Source: Owenia fusiformis
Taxonomy: Eukaryota; Annelida; Polychaeta; Sabellida; Oweniidae
DNA length: 64,000 bases
Assembly (NCBI GenBank): GCA_903813345.2
Contig: CAIIXF020000007.1
Location: forward strand, 15,048,714 to 15,112,713
Reading direction: 5' to 3'
Below the pieces are notes generated by a model. It searched no databases. It was not told the DNA's origin and saw only the letters and a list, made by a program, of their open reading frames with translations. The translations under genes and the position numbers were made by a program. Of this stretch, positions 25,176 through 37,992 are shown one piece after another. Position 1 is the first letter of the stretch; every line of letters starts with the position of its first letter.

Positions 25176-25848
25176 TACAGGGTGACCCAAAAAACAGAAC
25201 CCTCTAAATATGTAATAATTTCTTAAATACTATAATAATAATTTCAAGAGCATTGCATGAAATGTGATTTCAAAGTCAAATATTTAATATTGAGTTGGAA
25301 GAGGAAGAAAGGAGAACTTTTAAACACCTGAATGGAAAAGATGATCAGCTTTCCTCTGTATATGTGTACATATTATATATTAATGATCGCATCATTATCT
25401 TTGTGTTTATCAAAGTAGGATAGAAATGAAACACAAGACAGAAATAAAGAAGCATCTGTATGACGAAGCATATGTTTGTAAGGAATACCCATCTATGTAG
25501 AAATGTTGACAAATATGTTAGTTGTAATAATGAACCCCTCTGCAAGGAACACTTGTTTAAAAGGAACAATTTTGCTGTGTTTAGGGTATTCCATATACAC
25601 AAGTTTTATATTCAAAATTGATGTCTTGTATATGAGATGCCTCACATGTATATCAGTCCTTGTTTACTATAAATTGCATGTCTACTATTTATTGTAAGTT
25701 GCCTGGTTAAATCAATTATAAAGTCACAAAACATGTCCATCATCTATTTAGTTCTTATTGGTAACACTTTCTCTGATTTTTGTTGTTATTTTAATATACT
25801 GGTGTCTTGGGATAAAGGTTGCAACACTTCTTTTTTGCATACTCTGTA
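25176..25848. mobile_element. Possible degraded mariner-like element
   Basis: Left end TACAGGGTGACCCAAAAAAC is a typical Tc1/mariner-type terminus. A weaker inverted match (TTTTTTGCATACTCTGTATA) lies at 25831-25850, and both ends lie in TA context. No transposase frame is visible. The right boundary is uncertain. Confidence 0.4.
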
Positions 25849-26377
25849 TAGTGATATAATATTATGTACTTGTACAATGTATTTGATTATTGTGTTACAT
25901 GCATGATTTTAAGTAATATTTAATTGATTTCATGAATCTTAGTTATTTCCAATTTCTGGTTTCCAACTGAATTTGTTGAGATGGTTCAGAGGGATGACAA
26001 CATGATGAAATGTTCTATTCACCAAATTACTGATTTAAATCTGTCTACCTAAACTAGCTCAACTTTGTAGTTGTATAATGAAAGACCTGAAGTAAAACTT
26101 TTTTTATTATTAGTTATATCATGTTTTGAATAATCATTGATGAATAGTTTATATTGTAATAAAAAGTGAAAATATTGTAACCATGTTCGTCATTTATTTA
26201 TGTTCATGAATTAAGTCAGCGCAGTCTCAAGTCTGTGGACCCTGAAGAAAGATAACTAACATCACAATCAAATCAAGACAAAGAAAGAAGACAATGAAAG
26301 AAGAATCTAATGCAGCAACAACAAATGACATCCGTTCGTTTGTCTGTCCAGGCGAAAACCCATGTCCTGTTTAGATC

Positions 26378-26546
26378 AAAGGATCTAGTGCACTCTCCAT
26401 TATGATTTCCCCATGAACAAAATGAATCATTTTTAGGTGTAATATGAAGAATACAATGTCTAATAATACTGTAAAAAATATTTAGGAGATCTGATGAATT
26501 AATTTTTTCATGGGGAAATCATAATGGAGAGTGCTCTAGATCCTTT
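26378..26546. mobile_element. Short foldback MITE
   Basis: Arms of about 42 bp: AAAGGATCTAGTGCACTCTC at the left and its inverted counterpart ending GAGAGTGCTCTAGATCCTTT at the right. The spacer is about 85 bp. Confidence 0.8.
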
Positions 26547-27331
26547 TATAGGCTTATAGCTTATGGGTGTAGGACCTATGCTTGAGAAGGAATTTTCAAT
26601 ATATTTGGCTACTCAAATACCAGTGGATGGATTGAGTTCAAATTTTATATGCTAATGCCTAGGGACAAAGGAGCTTTGCTCAAGAAGAGATTTTCTAGAC
26701 AGCTGCTGAACATAAAAACATTATTTGAAGTTCAGAGATCCATAGAAGTGCATGCCCACTTTTCACAAAGTGTGTGTTTTAAATAACTCTTGATTTGAAT
26801 GATGGCAAATGGTTGATAATTCTATCAAAAATGAATGAATCATGCAAACTTTTATATCAAATTAATTATTTGCTCACATATTGTATTTCGATAACTTAAA
26901 TAGTTTTAAAAGAAATACAGTATCAATTTCCAAAACATAAACTAGTCCATAACATGGGTTACATGTTAACATGGGTTACATTCCATAACATGTTGTCCAC
27001 TGACAACAATTTTAACACCTTCATTGACAACAATCCAACTCTTTCCAATTGACCTGCATAGGCACATGGCTTGTTATTCCCTGTGGTACTATTTATCGAT
27101 TTTCACTCAACTCTTAAAATAACCCAGGTGCATTCAAGTTATCCTGTGGGTCCTGGCACGTGATATCATGTCAGCAAATAAATTTTTTTGCAGAGACAAT
27201 ATTGAAGATATTTATGGTAAAGTGTTATACTTCATAATTATCAGGGTCATATTTGAATTGCAATTAAGAATATACATGATACAAGCATGATAACCGGCAC
27301 GATGCAAAACAATAATAAATAAAATATTTCC

Positions 27332-27332
<1 letters not shown>

Positions 27333-27406
<74 letters not shown>
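27333..27406 (-). tRNA. tRNA-Asn (anticodon GUU)
   Basis: A 74 nt cloverleaf with all parts in place: acceptor GTCTCCG/CGGGGAC, A box TGGCGCAATCGG, anticodon loop CTGTTAA with GTT, and T arm GGTGGTTCAAGCCCACC carrying a good B box. There is no intron. A TTTT terminator follows within about 15 nt on the minus strand. It lies between SEC11 and MSL1. Confidence 0.95.
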
Positions 27407-27876
27407 ATCGGATGCACACCAAAGACAATTTTTATAGTATATAGTTCAAACATAATTCACTTAATCTTTTATTTGTATGAGATATTAAATTATTGATAGT
27501 CAAATTTAAAATATTTCCCAATATTCTTGTTATAGATTTATCATGTAACATAATCAACATTTGTTCCTCGACAAGTACATGTTAAAGACCTCTTCGATGA
27601 TCAATGAAACTTAAGCTTTTTCTATCTTAGTCAGCTCATTTTGATTATATACAGATATTAATTCATAGAAAATCATAATCATTCCGAAGAAAATGCTTAT
27701 TTTTTGTCATTTTTATCACAGAATTTTATTTTGAAAGACTTCAGCAAATGTTTGTTTTATTTTATTTCTCAACTCGATTTTATGGGGTCTTCAAATTTAA
27801 AAGGCGGCCATTTTTTCATGAAAAATTAGCAAAAAGTGCGATATTTCATGAAGAGTTATAGCGATGCTATCCATCC

Positions 27877-30800
27877 ATGACAGATAATACTATGAGCACA
27901 GCAACGAAAGAATCGTCAACATTTAAAATCGAAGGACGAGAATCAATACATAAACGGAGAACATCTAGAAACTCAATGTCGATTGAGAATGGTAACTCTC
28001 GACAAATTCTCGACCTCGGACACGACGCAGAAGACACGAATAATTCTCCAAGTTGTAGCACCATTTACAAACAACATGATGTGTTGATGATTGACCAGAC
28101 GAATGGTAACAATACAACAAACAATCCTCTTTGTGATGAGCCTACAAGTTCTGCAACACATGACCAAGAAACGAAACAATTAAAGGAACTCTTGATCCTT
28201 CATCTTGATCTCATTCAACAACAGCAAGAATTGATAATCGCAAAAGATCGACAAATTGGGACACTGACATCCGATAATAGCGCGGTAAGAATACATGTTT
28301 ATCACCCATAACCTTATTTTGTTCTAGACCTTTTGTTCCATAGTATGTGGAGCAAGATTTATAAGGAATATCTCCTAAAAAACAGGTTTGAATTCGGCCT
28401 TGTTATCTGATGAGGGAATTCAATATGGCAGCCCAGTATGCATTAGAACTTGGAAGGGTTGCAAGAGAGGGTGGCACAGGAAGTTGTATCAAGTCTTTTT
28501 AGCTTGGTTACATCCTGATCAGTCTTGATCGACAGCCTTAAATAATAAATATAGGGTTATTTTTGAAGTAGGCCTATTACACTACTGTGTATTCACAAAA
28601 CATCATGCCTTTCACCTTTGGTAAGCCCATAGCAATTCAAGGGATGTTTTTGATATTTTTCAAGTTCATGAGATTTTGTGTTGAAAAGTAAATGTTGAAG
28701 TTGACGAGAATTTCATAGTTTGATTCATTTATTTAGGTTAGCCAACAGAAGATTTTACTCTGCCTGACTTCAATCATTTAGTTGTGTGTCATCCCTGGAG
28801 CATTAATGATTTCTGCCATTACACATCTATGCATAATACATGTAATATTGCATTTAACCACTGCATGACCAGTCTGCCAATACACTGTATATTAAATCAT
28901 TTACTGTAGTTCAGTGTAGTACGGTAGCTATTTCCAATTTATATGCTCCTGTTCAGATGTCAGATCATTTACTATTGATATTCCTGGTGTTATTTCTGGT
29001 CATGTGACTTTATTAGTACCTCAAGTGATCACATGATCAATAATTGCCAACCAATCAGAGCCTAGGTTGATGTTGACATACAGGTCAGGTCACATTAGCA
29101 TTATAGGAAGCATGAGTTTAGAGTTAAAGGTTGTTAACGGTGAATCTCTTTCAAAACGGAGCTCTTTGTCTAGATATTTAGGATTTCTTTCGCAAAGGTT
29201 GAAGAACATGGCAACTGTTCTGATGCCCTCAAGTCTTCGATATGGGACTAGGAACATATGGGAAAATCAGGCAAGTAACTCAGAAATATACAAACTTCTT
29301 TGTTCATTTCATAGATATGTATTGATTGATAATCTGGCAGTCTAGAGTATGAATGATGTCTGATAATAATAGAGCTATGGCTCTTCCATCATTTGTGATA
29401 TTGATTCATATGAAACAAAGGAATTTTTTTAGAAAAATGGTTGAGAATGATTTACCAGCCTTATAAAGATATCTCTGAATTAGTTTGAACCATTATCTGA
29501 AATGTACATAAAACAAGTAATGTGTGTAAACCAAGGTTTGTTGATATTGAAAGGTTATTTTGACTGTTAACTTTGTTTGACACGTTTCAATATTCAAGTT
29601 TTAAGCTAACTGGCCAGAGCCCAGGTTTATTAAGGCGACGCTATATTAAATAAAAAGTACAAAAAATGACTGCCATATTTTTTTGATAAAGACACATGTT
29701 TTTAAAATCTGTTTACCTTGTATATGAATTGTGTACCTTGACTAATGAAACATGTCAAAGTTAACATCACACATAAACGCATTTTTCCAAACTATGAATT
29801 GGAGGTGCATGGATCCCCAAAGCTAGCATGAAGAGTGCGAAGTGAGGCTAATTTTTGAAAGTTTCAAGGTGTAGCCTTGCAACAGTCACACATTTGCAAG
29901 AGTCTAAAATTTCCACAAATCATCTTACCTTTCCCAGGAACAACGAAGGAGCATGAAAATGTGCACTTCTTGCATTGTTAGAGTATAATAAAGCTCAAAC
30001 CATTGTAAATTCTAAATATTTCATGTCCACATTTTGTTTGCCGGAACTACTTCTAGACTTCCTGATTAATCCTCATGCAAGTTTTGTGACTACACCAAGT
30101 GGCATGGATAATCACTTGTATGTTTTATCTATTACAGTGTAATTATAATGATAGATACATGATAGAGGCTTTATGAATGATAAACAATGGAAACATGAAT
30201 GAAGATAACTCTGGACTAAAAAATAGTTCCAGGAAACAAAATGGTGGACATGAAATATTTAGAATTCACAATGGTTTGAGCTTTATTATACTCTAACAAT
30301 GCAAGAAGTACACATTTTCGTGCTCCTTCGTTGTTCCTTGGTAAGGTAAGACTATATCTAGAAATTTTGAATTCTTGCAAATGTGTGACTGTTGCAAGGC
30401 TACTCCTTGAAACTTTCAAAAAATAGCCTCACTTCGCACTCTTCATGCTAGCTTTTGGGAGCCATACACCTCCAATTCATAGTTATGAAATATGCGTTTA
30501 AATGTGAGGTTTTCTTTTATGTGTCTCTTTAGTCAGGAAATGCATTCACATACAGGAAAACAGTATACAAAATCTTCTGACTTTATCAAAAAAATATGGC
30601 TTCCATGTTTTTGTACTTTTGATTAACTTAAATGTCACCTTAAGGTTACAGTTAGCAACGTGTACATATAAGGCCAGACCTGATGTTACCAGTTAACAAC
30701 TGATAAAGGATAGTTGTTTATGGGTGAGATTTGGGTCAGCTTGATAGACTCTCTTGCAAGCAATTCATCGTACTATTTTGTTTTATTTGCCCTTTTGAAA

Positions 30801-33800
30801 CCAAAGCAATAAAGTTTACTTATTTTTTCCCCTAAGTGAAGGTGGTATTATGTGTCATTCACTTTTTCAGATGAGATACATTTGATCATGTTTTTATCAT
30901 GTATTCATTCAGTTATTTTCTTTTCACTTTCTATTCTATTGAACATTAATTTAAAGGGTTTTATGTGCAATGGGTACAGTATGATCCTATTTAGATTTGT
31001 GCAGCTATTGAATCAAATACGGCCACCTCACTTAACTCAGTTAACTTTTATAACACAATTGAGCTAATTTCATGGTGTTTGATTGCAATTACTCAAACAA
31101 CTTATAAAAGGTCTGAGTAGGTCTTGATATTTATATTTCATGCATGTAGTTACTCTCCTGGTCTTACACACAAGCTGGATAAAACTTCTGGAAATTTTAC
31201 ATCTGTAAACTGCAAATGCCAGATAAAATTAATAATGGATACAATAGGAATCTCATTGGTATCAAAGACAGACAAGGTCCATATTGTTCACATCTACTTC
31301 TATTATTATACTAATTAAAGCTCTATTTTTGAGCAACACAATTAGTTTTTGTTAAATCCAGTGTATTTATTCAGTCATAGTATAGTAAAACTTGGAGGAT
31401 CAAGATGAACAAGTGTATATGTAGTTGAGCATATTCAAAGATCTAATAGCAAAGGTATCGCCAAAATGAATCAATGTAGTACAAAACAAATGTATGAATG
31501 CAAAATTGCATTTATGCAGTTAATGATGATAAAGTCCAGAGATTTCCAAAACATGTTATTGAAACCTGAAGTGTGCCTTGTATTAGTTTTGTAACTTTGT
31601 AATGAACTTTATACTTATATATAGATGGCAGTGGTATAGCTATTTATTACCAGAGACCAATTTGTGGACAAATTAATGAGAAAGATAAAATTGGGAAATC
31701 AGTTCAAAATTCAAATGATATAATGTAAATTATATTTTTTGTTTGCAGTTAAAATGTCGACTTGAGAGAATGGAGCGTAGAATGTCACTTTTAAAGCAAC
31801 AGAACGGGAGATCTGGTTCTAGAGACAGATATAGCCGCAAATTCATCCCTGATGAGGCGGATATTAAACCAGTGATTTCCCCTAAGGTGGATATAGAAGA
31901 TGAAGTACCAGAAACACCAGCTGAAGTTAAAGAGGCTGAAACTGAAAATAAACCATTAAAAAGGTACCTAGTAGACATATAAAGTAAAACCAGTATAAAG
32001 TATAATTCTATTAGATATAAAAAAGTGAAATTCTCACCTTATAAAATACGTTTTCTCGATGATAAAAAGCTTTTTCAGAGAATTCTAATGACTGAAGAAT
32101 GATGTCTTCCTAAGTCACAGGATTTAAAGGTTTATTTAGTGCTATTCGTGTTAAATTGGGTCCGGTACTTTTAATGTTTATTTTGATTTTCCAAGAATTA
32201 ACATCTTCATATTATATCAGGCCAAATCAGTAGGTAGATGTTTTTTTGGAGAATAATTAGTGTTCTATGCTATTGCATTCTTTATTTGAACCAAGAAAAT
32301 GAACAATTTTTGTCATTTATGCCAATTTGTAAAACTTTGGAGGTCATTGGGGATAGGTTTAAAAATTCAAAAAATCCACATGACAATTTACCTCTAACGG
32401 AATACCAATTCACCATGGGAGCATAGCTTTCTCTAAAAAAGTGTTATTATGTTAGGCTACCCTAAAGCGAAGTTTTTATGATTTACATTAATCAATTGTT
32501 TCAATTTCAGGAAGTGTTCCACAACTCCAGATCCACCTCCAAAGGTACTTAACAAAAAATTTGCAGCTGCCTCCAAGAAAAAAGCCATCAGCAGGCTCAG
32601 TCAGAACTTAAAGACAAATCTACAAAACAAAAGAGGGTCCACTAAATCTAGTAAATTAGTGAGCTCCTCACTAAAAAAGAGTCAGTCTGTAGCTGCTCCA
32701 TCACCTCAGAAATCCAGATCTCAAATGCCAGCCCGTCTCACTAGGGCTCAGACACAGGCGCCATCTAATGGCTTTATTCACCCAGTGAAAATCCAATCTG
32801 AAACACTTCCTCAGGCTCGCAATCATGACTCATTATTCCAAACAGTGACTGAGAAAATCAAAACTAAACTGAAGTGTAGGCCTATAAATGACTCAGATAA
32901 AATCCTCAGGACAGGGACAATGTATCATGTAACACAGGATATACAACCTCAATATGTATTGCTCAGCCCCAAGAAGTGCAACAGTAGAGTTGAAAGTAAG
33001 TGTAATGTGATCATTATAAATTGTCACAATTGGGTGAGGTGTACAGAAACGGTATTATAGCATCCAAAGTATAAAAGTTCATAATTGATGGAATATAATT
33101 TTGTAACTTTCCTGTCATTGTTGTAAATTTTGAATCAAGACTTGCAAAAATAAAGTATAAAAGGGTCTAGAGAAAGGTATAGTTAATACCAAATTTATTT
33201 TCTCTGGCCCTGCAGAAGTCAGTTAATTTTAGTACAAAGCTCCCCGATTGCTAAAATGGCCATTGCAATGGTAAAAATACAGAAATTTGATTAACATTGA
33301 AATTGAAAAAGTTGAGGGCCAAATACTTACTAAAAGATATGATGTGTTTTATATACATGTACTTCAATATTTGTTGATGTTTTTCAGTTCCCTCCTTCAG
33401 AATCAATCCAGTGGCAAACTGCTACACATTAGAAGGTACAGAGGTGAGTTGGAACTAAAACTGAAATCAAATTTAAAGATGGTTTGTAATAAAAAAAAGT
33501 TGTTGCTTCCCAGGGCATTGTGACGTGATAGGATCTTGTAGTTGCATTGAGTTAATGCAACAGGACCAAAAAAGAATGTATATTATTTTATAAAGGTAGA
33601 TCAGTTTTGGTGCATAATAGTACATTTAGAAATACAAGACCTCGGTTATTATGTCACCACCACAAGTGATGAGATATTGTTATTATAGTCTTTTTTATGG
33701 ATGTTGTTCGGGGTTTGGTGATTGGCGTCTATAGCGAATAACAGGTGGTGACATTTTGCATGTTAATACCTTGTATAAAATGTCATCATATGTACAACAT

Positions 33801-35596
33801 AAAGTATTTTGCCCAATATTTCAGAACCTTGAGGATGAAATCTTCCTTAAGCGCCATCAAAAGCCAGAAACTGATGAGAAACGAAGGAAAAGATGGGATA
33901 TGCAACGAATACGGGAACAGAAATTATATGAAAAATTGAAAGAAGGAAGATGTGGGTCTAAATATAGTTCATCAAACTTTGTGAAGGAACAAATAGAAAC
34001 CTTCCAACCAGAGCCTGAAGATGGTAAGAAAACAGTGACTAAATCTTAGTTTTAAATAAGTGTTAAACATGATCAATTGACCAGAAAAGAAGGGAATAAA
34101 TTCAAAGAGTAAACAATGCAAATTGTTTCTATAGAAAGTACAATCTTCCTGAGCATGCACTATATAGTATCATCCTCTGAACTTCTTGTGAAATACTGTC
34201 TCCGAAGGTCATCATTTTTACTGAAATAAAATTCCTTATTATGTAAATCATGCAGTCCTAACTTAGACCGTTAATTTGAATTTTTGACCTACCGGATGTT
34301 TGAAAATCAAGGATTACGAGTCTCATACTGCACCGTTTTTCTTCAAACTTGTTCCATTCAAAGCATAACACAAATCCCTTTCTGATGGTACATTATTATC
34401 TTCAACAGAGTCCCTACTTCCAGCGGCATTTTGGTCCCCAGCTGGAAGGCCTAACAGCTGGGGACCAAAACGCTGCTAGAACGAGGGACTCTTCACAATA
34501 AAGTAATGCACCGACAGAAAGGCAATTTTGTTCTGCTTTTAATGGTATAAGTTTGAAGAAAAACGGTGCAGTATAAGACTCGCAATCCTTGATTTTCAAG
34601 CACCTGGTAGGTCAAAAATTCAAATTAACGGTCGAAGTTAGGACCGTGTGGTAAATGTACAAATTACTATAGATGAGATAAAGTATGTGTTATAATATTG
34701 CTGTTTGAGCAAATAACCTCATGAACTGTTTTCCATTGTTTTATTTTACTTATCACACATACTCTCCAAACCAAATTTTTTCTGTTCTGACTCTGCCTTG
34801 TGTTACAGATTTACTTTCTATTCTTTCAGCTACTCACATTGAAATCACCAATAAGATTCCAGTTAATGCATTTGGCTATCCTATTCCAAGCCTCTCCCCA
34901 GGGTAAGTATGTCAAACCATGATTTTGTCAAGCTTGTGACAGACCTGCAAAGCTCACTTCTGAGTTCACATTTGAGTTAACTTTTCTCAGTTTGTATGCA
35001 GATCTATTTAGAACACATTTAGTTGTATATCATTGTAAATAATTCAGAAGATCAGTTTCAACTGCAGGTTGACCACACTTAATGTGAAAAACATGCAGAG
35101 TACTCCACATTGGTAACTTGGATTTACACTGTTTTCATTTCTAACAGAGGCCTAACTTTTGCAAAGCCATGGTAATTTGTCAGAGATGGTCATGACGTTT
35201 GTCTGGTCCCCCTGAAAGTGGGGTCGCATGATTTTATCCAACAATTATTGTGATTGTCTTCAGAAAAGTAGATTACAGGCTAGACCAAATGATCCTGAAT
35301 TGAAGGAGTGTACATTCAATAGAGCTCTCTTGAAGACTTTTCATATTTAACAAATATACCAACTTTTTTTCTAGGTTGCATAGAACAATGATCTCCAAAC
35401 AGTGTGGAGTGTTTTGCATGATTTAATGTTTTATAAAACAGTATATAAACAATGAATTCCTTGATATTGATTTACATATGACGTTTTTTATTATGTTTCC
35501 AGGGAGTTTTCACTACCATGGTACAAAGTAAGCACACAATCTCCTTCGACGAGCAGTTCAGCCAAGAAATCGAAGTTAAAACTGAAGAGAAGGTGA
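27877..35596 (+). CDS. MSL1: MSL1, scaffold of the MSL histone acetyltransferase complex
   Basis: Scaffold that joins MSL2, MSL3 and the acetyltransferase MOF/KAT8, the complex that acetylates H4K16. Exons: 27877-28284, 31749-31963, 32511-32995, 33388-33443, 33825-34023, 34809-34902, 35503-35596; total 1551 nt, 516 aa, all phases consistent. A coiled coil (KQLKELLILHLDLIQQQQEL, then LKCRLERMERRMSLLKQQ) at residues about 104-155 is the MSL1 dimer/MSL2-binding helix and is split by intron 1. A basic, Ser/Lys-rich middle follows. The PEHE domain (CYTLEGTENLEDEIFLKRHQ, DEKRRKRWDMQRIREQKL, then NAFGYPIPSLSPGEFSLPW) is the MSL3/MOF-binding part, and a basic tail (KKSKLKLKRR) ends the protein. It is shorter than human MSL1 (614 aa), mainly at the N-terminus; an upstream coding exon cannot be excluded. 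Confidence 0.94.
29634..30639. mobile_element. 1 kb foldback element flanked by TTAA
   Basis: Two arms of over 400 bp in inverted orientation around a spacer of about 150 bp (roughly 30060-30215). Outer ends are GGCGAC and GTCACC. TTAA sits on both sides (29630-29633, 30640-30643), as for piggyBac-type insertion. Matching arm blocks include GAGCTTTATTATACTCTAAC and AGCCTCACTTCGCACTCTTC with their complements. It lies in MSL1 intron 1. No protein is encoded. Confidence 0.85.
33647..33772 (-). mobile_element. Inverted short copy of TGTCACCACC MITE
   Basis: Same family as 10282-13192, in the opposite orientation, with both terminal TGTCACCACC/GGTGGTGACA blocks kept and a short core (GGCGTCTATAGCG). 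It ends about 50 bp before the acceptor of MSL1 exon 5. Confidence 0.75.
34256..34644. mobile_element. Foldback MITE in MSL1 intron 5
   Basis: A 390 bp imperfect palindrome. Ends are GTCCTAACTTAGACCGTTAA and its inverse. Inner arms share AAATCAAGGATT and TTTTTCTTCAAACTT, and the centre folds on TGGTCCCCAGCTG/CAGCTGGGGACCA. Confidence 0.85.
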
Positions 35597-36989
35597 AACT
35601 ATTACCTGGATAATTGGTTTCTCTTTTATCACATCAAACAGTAACAGGACATATGATGTCACACAGCTGGTTCGTGTGATGCCACACAACTGATTGTGTG
35701 ATGTCATACAGCTGACATGATGTCACAGTTAAATATAACTTACCACCATTATGACACCACCTGTTGTCATGAAATGATTAGCTCTATATATTATTAGTGA
35801 ATACACTGAATCATCTTAATTTAACATTAACATTGCTAAATTCAAGTTATCTGTTAAAGGTGCATTAATTTTACTGTTTATCTACAAAATACAGTTCATC
35901 GAGCGAGAGATGGTTAGCAAATCAACAATAGTGTAAAGCAACAAATGTCTCAAATACAAGTATGCCAATCCATCTTTCACTGATGTTATGTTGCATATGA
36001 ATATATGGTATCTACAACAGACTGCAGTTGACATTTGAAACTAGTTATTGAAGATGAAAATCTAAAATGCGTCAAATCATTGAGTGAGAGAATAGTTCTC
36101 ATTATTTGTTCGGTGCATGGGTATTGAGTACAAGATTGATATATGGGTAGTTTACGATTTATATGATTACTGCATACAAGTCTCAAACATGTGTTGAGAA
36201 AGACTCATACAATTGATGTGTGAACTCAATTCTGAATTTGCCAAATATACTATAATTATCCTTTATTAGTATTATACATTAAAGTAGACACACTTTTGAT
36301 ATATTTATGAAGTAACCTGCATTTAACATTTAAGCTAAACAATTGATTTGAGACAGTAGAACATGTTGTTTTGAAGTTCAATGTAGACTACTAGTATAGA
36401 ACATTGTCTCATGTTAACACTGCCATGAAACAAGTACATTGAAAAAGTTTTCTTTCTTTGCTCTTTTAAAAACAAGTTAAAATGTGGCAGTTTTATATTT
36501 TTTACTTTTATTAATACACATTGTGCCTTTTTCTTAAAAATCAATCAGTTATGACTTTATTTCAGGGCAATTCTTTGATTTTTTCATGTTACTCTATCTG
36601 GCAACACATTGGAAGATAATGTCTCTATTTTCTTAACCCTTCAAAAACTTCTATATTTGATTATCTATTTAAATTTTTTCAGAAAGTCAAACAGGAGAAT
36701 TGGCATGATGTGTAAGGACGATTAAGTTTTGCTATTTTATTTTGTTTATCAGTTGGGAAGCGCCATAAAATCTGTGAAGGATCTTATTAGGCATACTCCC
36801 TGATGAAAATGTTTAATGACAATAAGTTCAATGTCAAGTTTGAAAGAAGTAGGTTTAAGTTATTCACTTGTAAAACACTAAGAATAAATATTGTTTTGTA
36901 ATATAACACACTGTTATGTAATGTTTTCAAGTCACTAAGTAATTGATAGTCATGTATACATGCTTCAACTGCTCTCAGATGATCTTCAC
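35597..36989. other. MSL1 3' region
   Basis: AT-rich, no gene seen. Just after the stop, four GATGTCA/GATGCCA-type motifs repeat between 35650 and 35730. An AATAAA at about 36884 could serve MSL1. Short frames on either strand lack family features. Confidence 0.45.
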
Positions 36990-37155
36990 CTTTAAGCATT
37001 AGACCTTCCAACCCCGGAGAAAATGCACTTCTAAGCATTAGACAGTGCATATCTCACCTCTAAGCATTAGACAGTGCATATCTCACCTCTAAGCATTAGA
37101 CAGTGCATATCTCACCTCTAAGCATTAGACTCTCCAACCCCAGAGAAAGTTCAAG
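36990..37155. repeat. 29 bp tandem repeat sharing PLXDC last-exon sequence
   Basis: Units of 29 bp (CCTCTAAGCATTAGACAGTG + CATATCTCA), three exact or near-exact, flanked by units with the longer form CTAAGCATTAGACTCTCCAA + CCCCAGAGAAAG. The same longer unit is found in tandem at 41386-41516, where it forms the coding end of PLXDC. The 29 bp form equals the 46 bp unit minus about 17 bp. Confidence 0.85.
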
Positions 37156-37164
37156 CTTGACAAC

Positions 37165-37618
37165 TTGAAACCCGTCAATGACTCCAACCTTCTTTGCGAT
37201 AGATGTGGCAATTTCTATAAGGATGCTATAAATCACATGCTAATCGACTGTAATGAGTACAATCACATGAGGAATAAACTCATTATTGACATTGCGTTAC
37301 CCAACAACCATCCAGCGTTCGATCCAAGAGAAATTTGTGCTTCTGTATGCGGTCCTGCCTCGGAGTCATTTGAGATACATAATTTAGAGCTCATCCTGAG
37401 ATACATTCATACAGTGATATCAGACTCGGGGATTAGTCTCGTACCCTTATTTGCATAAACTTGCAGAAGATCTTGTAATCTGAAATTTTTATATTACTTT
37501 TAAAGATTGAAAATATGTTGTCACCTTGTTTATGTTTAATGTTTATTGTATTAATCTAACAATGTAATTAGTTTATATGAAATCCGATTTGAAATCGGGA
37601 ATAAAAGATACATACATA
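37165..37618 (+). pseudogene. LINE 3'-end fragment with (ACAT)n tail
   Basis: A 97-residue frame with CDRCGNFYKDAINHMLIDCNEY (CxxC...H...C), the zinc-knuckle-like C-terminus found after the RT domain of several non-LTR families. It is followed by a short untranslated part, a small hairpin (GAAATCCGATTTGAAATCGG), AATAAAA and the tail GATACATACATACA. 5'-truncated and not functional. Confidence 0.65.
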
Positions 37619-37650
37619 CAGTTCAAAAGTTTCAAAATTCATCCATTTTA

Positions 37651-37992
37651 ATGTCACCTCAAGAAATACTGACTTATTGTTCCTACATCACCTTGATAAA
37701 TCCGCCTGATTTAATCGATCACTGTGTAAATAAACTCCAGCTGAGTTCACTCTCAATATTGCTCCTGGCAGTTGCCCGCAGTTTTGTGAGACACCATAAG
37801 ACCAATCGGCCAATCAACGATGCAATATTTATTAAGACATTTTCAATATTTTGTCACCTGAAGAAGCGGAGCATTCTGATTGGGTCCGTGGACTTCCCTG
37901 AACCGCCACATATGAATGGGACAAATAAGTTTACCTTTTATGCCACAAGGTCTCTAGACCAAGTGGAAAGCGACGATGGTTTTAATCTCTAA
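37651..37992 (+). CDS. Unassigned ORF, 113 aa
   Basis: I do not recognise this protein. It starts MSPQEILTYCSYI and ends QVESDDGFNL, has a hydrophobic stretch (LSSLSILLLAVARSF) and then a basic, Ile-rich part. The frame is open upstream back into the LINE tail. It has slightly richer codon choice than neighbouring DNA. The DNA also carries CCAAT/ATTGG motifs (near 37800, 37810 and 37880), so it may instead be a promoter or transposon piece. No splice context or neighbour supports a gene. Confidence 0.2.
   Translation: MSPQEILTYCSYITLINPPDLIDHCVNKLQLSSLSILLLAVARSFVRHHKTNRPINDAIFIKTFSIFCHLKKRSILIGSVDFPEPPHMNGTNKFTFYATRSLDQVESDDGFNL

Larger units (their letters stand above)
24061..27332. other. 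SEC11 3' region with inserted repeats
   Basis: No coding feature seen. An AATAAA at 26158-26163 may end a long SEC11 3' UTR. The interval carries three inverted-repeat elements (24430-24921, 25176-25848, 26378-26546), described separately, and otherwise AT-rich DNA. Confidence 0.5.

Noticed and set aside
29067-29345. 92 aa frame in MSL1 intron 1 followed by a GC-type donor (CAG/GCAAGT)
   Set aside because: Considered as an extra MSL1 exon, but including it would break the coiled coil and no similarity to MSL1 is visible.
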